The position numbers and the translations under genes are program-made. 12,754 bases of DNA. Source: Candidatus Segatella papionis (GTDB lineage Bacteria > Bacteroidota > Bacteroidia > Bacteroidales > Bacteroidaceae). Below the pieces are notes generated by a model that was given only the letters and a program-made list of their open reading frames with translations, was not told the DNA's origin and ran no database searches. The stretch spans positions 1 through 12,754 of the forward strand of contig DBLF01000010.1 of assembly GCA_002297965.1 (NCBI GenBank), in the 5' to 3' direction. Below are positions 1-6,087 of the stretch, piece by piece; the stretch's first letter is position 1; the number at the start of each line of letters is the position of its first letter.

Positions 1-122
1 AGACATTGCCATTCGGTGCCGTATATGATTACTTCAACTTGAAGCACAACATCCCTGTTGGCGAGGAGTACATCGCAGACATCGAGAAGTACGAGGCTGA
101 GGTTCTCGCTAAGAGAGGTTAA
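1..122 (+). CDS. rhaA: L-rhamnose isomerase, C-terminal fragment
   Basis: The first bases read in frame (codons from position 3) to a TAA at 120-122 and give the last 39 residues of a protein, running from TLPFGAVYDYF to EKYEAEVLAKRG. The LPFG motif and the acidic helix ending in VLxKRG resemble the C-terminus of L-rhamnose isomerase. That enzyme converts L-rhamnose to L-rhamnulose in the cytoplasm with a divalent metal. The 5' part lies outside the window, so the catalytic and metal residues cannot be checked. The rhamnose transporter and mutarotase follow on the same strand, which strongly supports the call. The identification rests on a short tail plus context. Confidence 0.85.
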   Translation, partial: TLPFGAVYDYFNLKHNIPVGEEYIADIEKYEAEVLAKRG

Positions 123-124
123 TT

Positions 125-219
125 AAGTGAAGAACGAAGAGTGAAGAACGAAGAATTCAATAGTCTTATAGCTACATAAGCATATGAATTCTTCACTCTT
201 CGTTCTTCACTCTTCACTT
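125..219. repeat. Inverted repeat built from 7-bp RYGAAGA units
   Basis: Almost all of the 111-bp rhaA-rhaT gap is an inverted repeat. The left arm (125-158) is AA plus four 7-bp units (GTGAAGA, ACGAAGA, GTGAAGA, ACGAAGA) plus ATTC. The right arm (186-219), read on the minus strand, is AA plus GTGAAGA, GTGAAGA, ACGAAGA, GTGAAGA plus ATTC. In straight register the 34-bp arms differ only at transitions. Shifted by one unit, 127-147 and 190-210 pair perfectly over 21 bp. A 27-nt AT-rich loop (159-185) separates the arms. The transcript could fold into a long hairpin between the rhaA stop and the rhaT start. It may be a dispersed Bacteroidota intergenic repeat, or an mRNA stabiliser or attenuator. 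Confidence 0.85.
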
Positions 220-233
220 TTAATTTTATAATT

Positions 234-1265
234 ATGGAAATAATCATTGGACTTTTAATCATAGCCATCGGAGCCTTCTGCCAGTCTAGCTGCTATGTTC
301 CTATCAACAAGATCAAGGATTGGAGCTGGGAATCCTACTGGGTGGTTCAGGGTGTTTTCGCTTGGCTGCTATTACCTTTCTTGGGAGCTATGCTCGCCGT
401 GCCAGAGGGCCATTCCTTCTTCGAATTATTCGATGGATACGGCTTCAATGTGGCGATGACCCTGCTCTTCGGTGTGCTTTGGGGCGTGGGAGGCTTGACC
501 TTCGGCCTCTCCATGCGCTACCTGGGTGTAGCTCTTGGTCAGAGCATCGCCCTCGGAACTTGTGCGGGCTTGGGAACCATCATGGGTCCTGTGCTGCTCA
601 ATATCTTCTTCCCTGAGATGGACGCCCTCTCTTCGCTCACCTTCAGCGTGATACTCGGCGTGGTGGTAACCCTCATCGGCATCGCCATCATCGGCATAGC
701 TGGCTCGATGAAAGCCTCATCATTATCAGAGGAAGAGAAGAAGGCGGCAGTCAAGGACTTTAATTTTCCTAAGGGATTGGCCATCGCCCTCTTGGCTGGC
801 TTCATGAGCGGCTGCTTCAACGTAGGTCTAGCCTTTGGAGCCGACATCAACTTCGGCACTTTGACACCGGATATGTATAAGACCCTCCCTGCCACCTTCC
901 TCGTAACCCTTGGCGGTTTCGTCACCAATGCCATCTACTGTTTCTACCAGAACAGCAAGAACCATACTTGGGACGACTACAAGAAGCAGGAGGTTTGGGG
1001 CAACAACCTCGTGTTTTGCGCCTTGGCAGGAGCCTTGTGGTACAGCCAGTTCTTCGGTTTGTCACTGGGCAAAGGATTCCTCACCGAATCCCCTACCCTC
1101 ATGACCTTGTCGTTCTGCATCTTGATGGCACTCAACGTGGTGTTCTCCAATGTTTGGGGTATCATCCTGAAGGAATGGAAGGGCTGCTCACAGAAGACCA
1201 TCGTAACCTTGGTGATTGGCATCATCGTCTTGATTATCTCAAGCTTCCTGCCACAGCTGATTTAA
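234..1265 (+). CDS. rhaT: L-rhamnose/H+ symporter RhaT
   Basis: This 343-residue inner-membrane protein imports L-rhamnose with a proton. Its length is almost identical to that of E. coli RhaT (344). It starts with a hydrophobic helix (IIIGLLIIAIGAFCQSSCYVP) followed by the family pattern K-x-K-x-WSWE. Further family-like stretches are GVLWGVGGLTFGLSMRYLGVALG (around residues 80-102), ALWYSQFFGLSLG (around 266-278) and the late VWGIILKEWKG. About ten hydrophobic segments are visible, as expected for this drug/metabolite-transporter-like fold. The start at 234 follows an AT-rich stretch with no Shine-Dalgarno sequence, usual for this phylum. The gene sits between rhaA and rhaM, probably as one transcript, with an inverted repeat just upstream. 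Confidence 0.95.
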   Translation: MEIIIGLLIIAIGAFCQSSCYVPINKIKDWSWESYWVVQGVFAWLLLPFLGAMLAVPEGHSFFELFDGYGFNVAMTLLFGVLWGVGGLTFGLSMRYLGVALGQSIALGTCAGLGTIMGPVLLNIFFPEMDALSSLTFSVILGVVVTLIGIAIIGIAGSMKASSLSEEEKKAAVKDFNFPKGLAIALLAGFMSGCFNVGLAFGADINFGTLTPDMYKTLPATFLVTLGGFVTNAIYCFYQNSKNHTWDDYKKQEVWGNNLVFCALAGALWYSQFFGLSLGKGFLTESPTLMTLSFCILMALNVVFSNVWGIILKEWKGCSQKTIVTLVIGIIVLIISSFLPQLI

Positions 1266-1270
1266 ACGAT

Positions 1271-1295
1271 AAATTATAAATGACAAATTATAAAT
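1271..1295. repeat. Short AT direct repeat before rhaM
   Basis: AAATTATAAAT occurs at 1271-1281 and again at 1285-1295, separated by GAC, in the 45-bp gap between rhaT and rhaM. It is exact but low-complexity. It probably reflects the AT-rich translation-initiation regions of this phylum rather than a specific site. Confidence 0.5.
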
Positions 1296-1310
1296 TTAAC
1301 ATTGAGTATC

Positions 1311-1628
1311 ATGAAACGATTTGCATTTAAGATGTATCTCAAGAAGGGATGCGAGAAGGAGTATGCCAAGCGCCACGCTGCGATTTGGCCAGAGTTGAAA
1401 CAGATGATTAAGGATCAGGGTGTGAGCGACTACAGCATCTTCTGGGACAAGGACACCAACCTGCTCTTTGCCGTTCAGAAGTGCGACAGCGACACCAATA
1501 GCCAGGACACCACCAACGTGGATCCTATCACCCAGAAATGGTGGGATATGATGGCGGACATCATGGAGGTGAATCCCGACAATTCGCCAATAAGCATTCC
1601 ATTGGAAGAACTCTTCCACATGGACTAA
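1311..1628 (+). CDS. rhaM: L-rhamnose mutarotase RhaM
   Basis: This small cytoplasmic enzyme interconverts the alpha and beta anomers of L-rhamnose and supplies the anomer used by the isomerase. From the ATG at 1311 it is 105 residues, against 104 in E. coli. The family signature is clear: YAKRHAAIWPEL with Tyr18 and His22 (the family's active-site pair), Tyr41 in SDYSIF, Trp77-Trp78, and the C-terminal NPDNSP motif at 88-93. An in-frame TTG at 1302 would add only three residues and spoil the alignment with the family, so the ATG is preferred. It lies 45 bp after rhaT, is the last gene of the rhaA-rhaT-rhaM unit, and is followed by a strong terminator hairpin. Confidence 0.95.
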   Translation: MKRFAFKMYLKKGCEKEYAKRHAAIWPELKQMIKDQGVSDYSIFWDKDTNLLFAVQKCDSDTNSQDTTNVDPITQKWWDMMADIMEVNPDNSPISIPLEELFHMD

Positions 1629-1693
1629 GTTTTCTTTGTCACACAGACTAAGATATCTTGCATAAATGCATATACAAAATGCATAAAATATTT

Positions 1694-1733
1694 AGCCCCC
1701 GAACATTTCACAATGTCCGGGGGCTTATTTTTT
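1694..1733. terminator. Rho-independent terminator, probably bidirectional
   Basis: AGCCCCCGAACATT (1694-1707) pairs with AATGTCCGGGGGCT (1712-1725) in a 14-bp GC-rich stem with one A-C mismatch and a 4-nt loop. It is followed on the plus strand by TATTTTTT (1726-1733). Read on the minus strand, the same stem is followed by AAATATTTTAT. It sits between the converging ends of rhaM and rhaD and can end both transcripts. Confidence 0.9.
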
Positions 1734-1793
1734 ACAATCTTAACCTATAAATATATGCCTGATAAACCTATTCTTTATACTTATTAAGGGAGA

Positions 1794-2603
1794 CTATCTT
1801 GGCAGATTGAATGCCTTGGTCATCTCCGCCATTTCCTCCTGGCTCATACCAGCAGGCTCGAATCCCATGCACTTGGAGTCGATGTAAATCTTGGCACTCT
1901 TAGAGAGCACGTCGATCTGGTCGAAGGCATCCATCACATCCAATCCCTTGGCGAAGACACCATGCTTCTCCCACATCACTACATCATAATCCTCCAGCTC
2001 CTTCAGGGTCTCCTCGGCGAGCTTCAGGCTGCCAGGCAACTGGTAAGGCACGATGCCCAAGCCCAGCGGACAGAAAGCCTTGGTCTCCGGAATCATACTC
2101 CAGAGCAAGTTGCTCAACACGTCCTTGCCCATGAACTTAGGGTTGTGGCTCATGGCTATCAACTCGATAGGATGCGTGTGGACGGTGGCCTTATAGTTAG
2201 AGCCCTTCTCGATGAGACGAGCGTGAACGCTGAGGTGGCTAGGCAATTCGGATGTAGGCATCACAGGATTGTCGGCGATGATGACATAGCTGGCGCAATC
2301 GTCCAGGATGCGGATGATGGAGCCATTGTCCATAGGCCAGCGAGCCAAATCGCGCATACGCTTACCCGTACCCTTGCAGAAGAAATAGCATCCCTTCAGT
2401 GCTGGCAGGGCTGTGCCTATCTGCTTCACCTCGCTGATGGCTGGCAAAGCCTTGATTTCATCATCCACTAGGTCGGTGATGTTCACGGTGATGTTGCCAC
2501 CGTTGCGCTCCGCCCAACCGTTCTGCCAGAGATACCCGGCTACTTCTGCTATCTTATCGACCTCCTTCTTCAAGGCAGGACGACCTTCTAATACACTGCT
2601 CAT
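1794..2603 (-). CDS. rhaD: L-rhamnulose-1-phosphate aldolase RhaD
   Basis: This class II zinc-dependent aldolase cleaves L-rhamnulose 1-phosphate to dihydroxyacetone phosphate and L-lactaldehyde. At 269 residues it is close to E. coli RhaD (274). Visible features are RNGGN at 33-37 (phosphate-binding loop of the class II aldolase/adducin fold), the acidic residue Glu119 in SELPSH, the zinc ligand motif HTH at 142-144 (VHTHPIELIAMSHN) and a third His at 214 in MWEKHGVFAKG. All key residues of the family appear present. It is read towards rhaM and separated from it by a bidirectional terminator. It is divergent from the glycosidase operon. It has its own promoter candidate at 2709-2716, leaving a leader of about 95 nt. 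Confidence 0.95.
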   Translation of the reverse strand: MSSVLEGRPALKKEVDKIAEVAGYLWQNGWAERNGGNITVNITDLVDDEIKALPAISEVKQIGTALPALKGCYFFCKGTGKRMRDLARWPMDNGSIIRILDDCASYVIIADNPVMPTSELPSHLSVHARLIEKGSNYKATVHTHPIELIAMSHNPKFMGKDVLSNLLWSMIPETKAFCPLGLGIVPYQLPGSLKLAEETLKELEDYDVVMWEKHGVFAKGLDVMDAFDQIDVLSKSAKIYIDSKCMGFEPAGMSQEEMAEMTKAFNLPR

Positions 2604-2708
2604 TTTTGATATTGTTTTTAGCTTGTTTCGAAAATCAGTTATTTTTATCTCTGAATCCTCAGTCGTTTCTACTTCTGATTTATCAGTTGTTTATTTTTAA
2701 TTTCGCTG

Positions 2709-2716
2709 CAAAGGTA
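2709..2716 (-). promoter_or_regulatory. -7 box of the rhaD promoter
   Basis: On the minus strand this reads TACCTTTG, followed by CAGC, a full match to the Bacteroidota -7 consensus TAnnTTTG. Transcription would start near 2700. No clear TTTG -33 element is visible at the usual distance, so the promoter may need an activator. Confidence 0.7.
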
Positions 2717-2830
2717 ATAAATCCCTCCCATCCCCGACCTTTTCTTTTGATATTTAGGCTATGAGTTTTGATAATCAAAAAAAATCCCCCTAAAAGAAGT
2801 CCATTCTAACATTCAAAATATGAATAACTT

Positions 2831-2891
2831 TCCTTTCACAAGTTTAGCTATCACGCTTATATTCAACAGATTTAGTGTGAAGGCATTTTTT
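2831..2891 (+). other. Hairpin element A
   Basis: TCCTTTCACA (2831-2840) is the left arm and TGTGAAGG (2876-2883) the right arm. They form an 8-bp stem with one bulged T, followed by CATTTTTT (2884-2891). TATCAC lies in the loop at 2849-2854. The layout closely matches element B at 3248-3312: identical 10-mer left arm, the TATCAC loop motif, and the right arm starting 45 nt after the left arm in both. It could be a terminator, a protein site or a small mobile repeat. Confidence 0.5.
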
Positions 2892-2939
2892 GTTGAGTTC
2901 AATAAAAAGGAGAGAGTAGATTAATCAAGACTAGCAAAT

Positions 2940-3000
2940 AGAAGAGGAAGAAGAAAACTAAAGAAGAGGAAGAAGAAGAGGAGAAATGAAGGAGAAAAGA
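2940..3000. repeat. Purine-rich tract with a 22-bp direct repeat
   Basis: AGAAGAGGAAGAAGA is present at 2940-2954 and again at 2962-2976, exactly 22 bp apart. A weaker purine-rich third unit follows to 3000. The tract is nearly all A and G on the plus strand. Low complexity makes chance periodicity possible, but the spacing equals that of the neighbouring TAGTCA array. Confidence 0.55.
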
Positions 3001-3014
3001 TGCTTCTTTGGTAT

Positions 3015-3112
3015 TGGCTGACTATAGTCAGCCATAAGGATGAGTATAGTCAGTCATAAGGATGAGCCTAGTCAGCCATATAGACGAGCCTAGTCAACCA
3101 ACACGAATGAAA
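3015..3112. repeat. 20-bp palindrome plus four half-sites at 22-bp period
   Basis: TGGCTGACTATAGTCAGCCA at 3015-3034 is a perfect 20-bp palindrome. Its right half begins a tandem array whose units start with TAGTCA at 3025, 3047, 3069 and 3091, an exact 22-bp period. The first ten bases of the units are TAGTCAGCCA, TAGTCAGTCA, TAGTCAGCCA and TAGTCAACCA. Units 1 and 2 also share ATAAGGATGAG, and the fourth unit is the most decayed. Twenty-two bp is about two helical turns, so all sites lie on one DNA face. This is typical of a cooperative operator or iteron. It is some 300 bp from either promoter box. No copy reads as a gene. Confidence 0.85.
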
Positions 3113-3247
3113 CGTTACTTTTCCTCAAAAGACAGGTATTTTCTCTCTCAAGACAAACTTCTTTCTTCCCTTTCTGCTTCTTATTAATGTACATTTCTCT
3201 AGAAAAGCATTGCAATAGCAAAATAAGCGTCAACACTGTAGCATACA

Positions 3248-3312
3248 AAAAGTCCTTTCACACTTAACTCCCTGTATCACAAAAAGAATAGGAGTTTTGT
3301 GAAAGGACTTTT
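3248..3312 (+). other. Hairpin element B
   Basis: AAAAGTCCTTTCACA (3248-3262) pairs perfectly over 15 bp with TGTGAAAGGACTTTT (3298-3312). Past a small internal loop, AACTCC (3266-3271) pairs with GGAGTT (3291-3296), and the 19-nt apical loop contains TATCAC (3275-3280). The 3' arm ends in TTTT and is followed by AAATTT. It resembles element A and looks like a terminator or structured RNA, but no gene on this strand ends just upstream. It could close an unannotated small transcript that starts in the gap. Confidence 0.65.
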
Positions 3313-3431
3313 AAATTTCAAAATTCAATTCTACCGCCCACAATCCTTATTTTTTGATAATTCTGCTAGCATATTTGTACTATTTTACTTTTTTAAGAAC
3401 AATTAGACATATTCCTTTGGCTTTTTTTCCG

Positions 3432-3439
3432 TATCTTTG
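3432..3439 (+). promoter_or_regulatory. -7 box of the glycosidase operon promoter
   Basis: TATCTTTG matches the Bacteroidota -7 consensus TAnnTTTG exactly. Transcription would start near 3446 and give a leader of about 40 nt before the ATG at 3488. The nearest TTTG (3416-3419) is too close to be a normal -33 box, which suggests a regulated promoter. Confidence 0.7.
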
Positions 3440-3487
3440 TGCCGTGTAAATAATAACATCATCAGAAACTTAAAAACCAGACATACG

Positions 3488-6064
3488 ATGAACAAATTAC
3501 AAAAGACGAAATTCATAGGACTATCCTTTGCACTGGCATGGCTCGCTGCAGCACCAGCGCAAGCACAGTTGCTACCCACCCCTACTCAGGAGGCCAAGCC
3601 CGGACTGAGATGGTGGTGGCTAGGCTCTGCCGTGGATAAGGAAAACCTGAAGTGGAACCTCGACGAATATGCCAAGGCGGGCGTGGGAGCGGTAGAGATA
3701 ACGCCTATCTATGGCGTGCAGGGAAACGACAAGAACGAAATCCCGTATCTCTCGCCCCGATGGATGGACATGCTCAAGTTTGTGCAACAGGAGAACAAGC
3801 AGGTGGGCATCGAGACCGACATGGCAACGGGCACGGGATGGCCTTTCGGCGGACCATGGGTGCCCATCAACGAGGCGGCATGCAAGGCGGTATTCGTGGA
3901 TACCATCGTGGATGTGAAACAAAAGCTGATGGACATCCAGTTTGACGTGCCACAGAAGGAACGCAAGTTCGCCAAACTGAAGGTGATCAAGGCTTACCCC
4001 GTGGCAGACGACGCGAAGAAGAAGCGAGTCATCGCACTCTACGAGAGCCGCACCCGACAGAAGGTGAAGCGTGCCGCACCGGGAGGCGAGGGCTACGTCA
4101 TCGACCACTTCGACTCCACCGCCGTGGCTCATTACCTACAGCACATCGACAGTGCCTTCGTGGCCTCGAAGACGCCTTATCCGCATACCTTCTTCAATGA
4201 TAGCTACGAGGTGTATGGAGCCAACTGGACCCCTACCCTGCTCGACGAGTTCGAGAAGATGCACGGATACAAGATGCAAGACAAGTTTCCCGAGTTCCTG
4301 GACGGCGACGCCGAGGTGGTGAGCGACTACCGCGAGACCCTGGGCGAGATGCTACTGCACAACTTCACCGAGCAATGGACCAAGTGGGCCAACCGCCGAA
4401 GCGCCATCACACGCAATCAGGCGCACGGTTCGCCTGCCAACCTCATCGACTGCTACGCCGCCGTTGATATACCCGAAATCGAGGGCTTCGGACTCACCGA
4501 CTTCGGCATCAAGGGACTGCGCAAGGACCCGGGCATGACACGCCCCAACTTCAGCGACCTGAGCATGCTGAAATACGCTCCCTCTGCCGCCCACATCACG
4601 GGCAAGAAATACACATCGAGCGAAACCTTCACTTGGCTCACAGAGCACTTCCGCACCTCATTGAGCCAAATGAAGCCCGACATGGACCTGATGTTCTGCG
4701 CCGGCGTAAACCACATGTTCTTCCATGGCACAGCCTATTCGCCAAAAGACGACCCATGGCCAGGATGGAAATTCTACGCCTCGGTGGATATGAGCCCCAC
4801 GAACAGCATCTGGCGAGACGCACCCGAACTGATGAAGTACATCACCCGCTGCCAAACCTACCTGCAATGGGGACGCTCAGACAACGACTTCCTGGTCTAT
4901 CTGCCCGTAAGAGACATGTGGCGCAAGGACACCAAGAACTGGCTCATGCAATTCGACATCCACTCGATGGCGAAGAAGGCACCGGAATTCATCAAGGTGA
5001 TACTCGACATCGACAAGGCGGGATTCGACTGCGACTACATCAGCGACAAGTACCTACGCACGTGTACCTTTAAGAACGGCATGATAGAGACGGCTGCCGG
5101 CACCCGATACAAGGGACTCATCATCCCGGGCAACAACATCATGCCGAGCGACGTGATACAGCACATCTCACAGCTCAAGGCGCAGGGAGCCAAGATTATC
5201 AAGGGCGACGACGAGGAGGCCATGAAGAAGGCCGCCAACCCAGAGATGCTGAAGAAACAGCTGGGACTGAAGATGATAAGGCGCGTGAACAGCGTGGGAC
5301 ACCACTACTTCATCGCCAACCTCACCAACCAGGACTACGACACCTGGGTACAACTGGCCGACGGCGAACAGAACGGCATCTGGTACAACCCAATGACCGG
5401 CAAGTATCACAACGCCCGATTCGGCGAAAAGGGCGTGGAACTGATTATGAGAAGTGGCGAGAGCCGCATCCTCATCACCTCCAGCAAGCCTATCAGCGAA
5501 TGGAACCTCGGCCCTGACGTGAAGCCTATCGGCATCGAGCCGCAGGTAGCTGCGGCGGGCAGCAAGATAGACCTCACACCCCTCACCTGGAACCTCTCGT
5601 TCATCGAGGAGGCACCACAGGTGGGAGAGACATACAAGCTGAACGGACTGAAGACTTGGGAGGGACTCAGCGACAAGGCAAAAGTGACGATGGGAACGGG
5701 CGTATATGAGACCACCTTCAAGCTGTCGAAGGAAGACGCCAAGAAGCAATGGGCGATAGACCTGGGTGACGTCAGGGAGAGTGCCCGCGTCTATATCAAC
5801 GGTCAGTATATCGGATGCGCCTGGGCTGTGCCTTACACGCTCAACTGCGAGAACACCTTGATAAAGGGAAAGAACACCATACGCATCGAGGTGACCAACC
5901 TGCCAGCCAACCGCATCGCCGAACTAGACCGCGAGGGCGTGAAATGGCGCAAGATGAAGGAAATCAACGTGGTGGACATCAACTACAAGAAGACCACCTA
6001 CGAGGACTGGAAGCCTGTGCCTAGCGGACTGAACAGCTACGTGAAATTAATAGAAATCAAATAA
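3488..6064 (+). CDS. Exported alpha-L-rhamnosidase, GH106-type
   Basis: This 858-residue protein has a Sec signal peptide (MNKLQKTKFIGLSFALAWLAAAPAQA, cleaved near residue 27). It probably removes terminal alpha-L-rhamnose from pectin-type glycans. The RWWWLGSAVDKENLKWNLDEYAKAGVGAVEI block (41-71), the NDSYE motif with Glu241, SSETFTW with Glu379, GVNHMFFHGTAYSP (406-419) and DMSPTNSIW are the conserved core of the GH106 family. Glu241 and Glu379 are my candidates for the catalytic pair. The C-terminal part (about 735-850) is a galactose-binding-like beta-sandwich. The start at 3488 is preferred over an in-frame TTG at 3437, which lies inside the promoter box. It is shorter than most family members (about 1,100). 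It is the first gene of a three-gene operon. Confidence 0.85.
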   Translation: MNKLQKTKFIGLSFALAWLAAAPAQAQLLPTPTQEAKPGLRWWWLGSAVDKENLKWNLDEYAKAGVGAVEITPIYGVQGNDKNEIPYLSPRWMDMLKFVQQENKQVGIETDMATGTGWPFGGPWVPINEAACKAVFVDTIVDVKQKLMDIQFDVPQKERKFAKLKVIKAYPVADDAKKKRVIALYESRTRQKVKRAAPGGEGYVIDHFDSTAVAHYLQHIDSAFVASKTPYPHTFFNDSYEVYGANWTPTLLDEFEKMHGYKMQDKFPEFLDGDAEVVSDYRETLGEMLLHNFTEQWTKWANRRSAITRNQAHGSPANLIDCYAAVDIPEIEGFGLTDFGIKGLRKDPGMTRPNFSDLSMLKYAPSAAHITGKKYTSSETFTWLTEHFRTSLSQMKPDMDLMFCAGVNHMFFHGTAYSPKDDPWPGWKFYASVDMSPTNSIWRDAPELMKYITRCQTYLQWGRSDNDFLVYLPVRDMWRKDTKNWLMQFDIHSMAKKAPEFIKVILDIDKAGFDCDYISDKYLRTCTFKNGMIETAAGTRYKGLIIPGNNIMPSDVIQHISQLKAQGAKIIKGDDEEAMKKAANPEMLKKQLGLKMIRRVNSVGHHYFIANLTNQDYDTWVQLADGEQNGIWYNPMTGKYHNARFGEKGVELIMRSGESRILITSSKPISEWNLGPDVKPIGIEPQVAAAGSKIDLTPLTWNLSFIEEAPQVGETYKLNGLKTWEGLSDKAKVTMGTGVYETTFKLSKEDAKKQWAIDLGDVRESARVYINGQYIGCAWAVPYTLNCENTLIKGKNTIRIEVTNLPANRIAELDREGVKWRKMKEINVVDINYKKTTYEDWKPVPSGLNSYVKLIEIK

Positions 6065-6087
6065 ACAAAAATGAATATAGAATTCAA

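Larger units (their letters stand above)
2604..3487. other. Non-coding divergent regulatory region
   Basis: This stretch has no credible gene on either strand. It separates rhaD (minus) from the rhamnosidase operon (plus). From left to right it holds the rhaD leader and promoter, hairpin A (2831-2883), a purine-rich tract (2940-3000), a palindrome with a 22-bp-period array (3015-3112), a plain AT-rich stretch (3113-3247), hairpin B (3248-3312), and the promoter and leader of the glycosidase operon. At over 800 bp it is long for this gene-dense window. Genes flanking it act in one pathway, so joint control from here is plausible but inferred. Confidence 0.75.

Noticed and set aside
2831..2883. 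CRP/FNR-type operator
   Set aside because: The arms read TTCACA then TGTGAA, the opposite order to a TGTGA-N6-TCACA site, and they are about 35 nt apart.
3025..3112. CRISPR array
   Set aside because: The 22-bp units are contiguous with no spacers between them and decay along the array; no cas genes are nearby.
3437..3487. Upstream TTG start for the rhamnosidase
   Set aside because: It lies within the -7 promoter box, upstream of the likely transcription start, and would put 17 residues before a good signal peptide.
2604..3487. Insertion sequence or transposon remnant
   Set aside because: No transposase fragment, terminal inverted repeats or target duplication could be seen; the repeats are short and internal.
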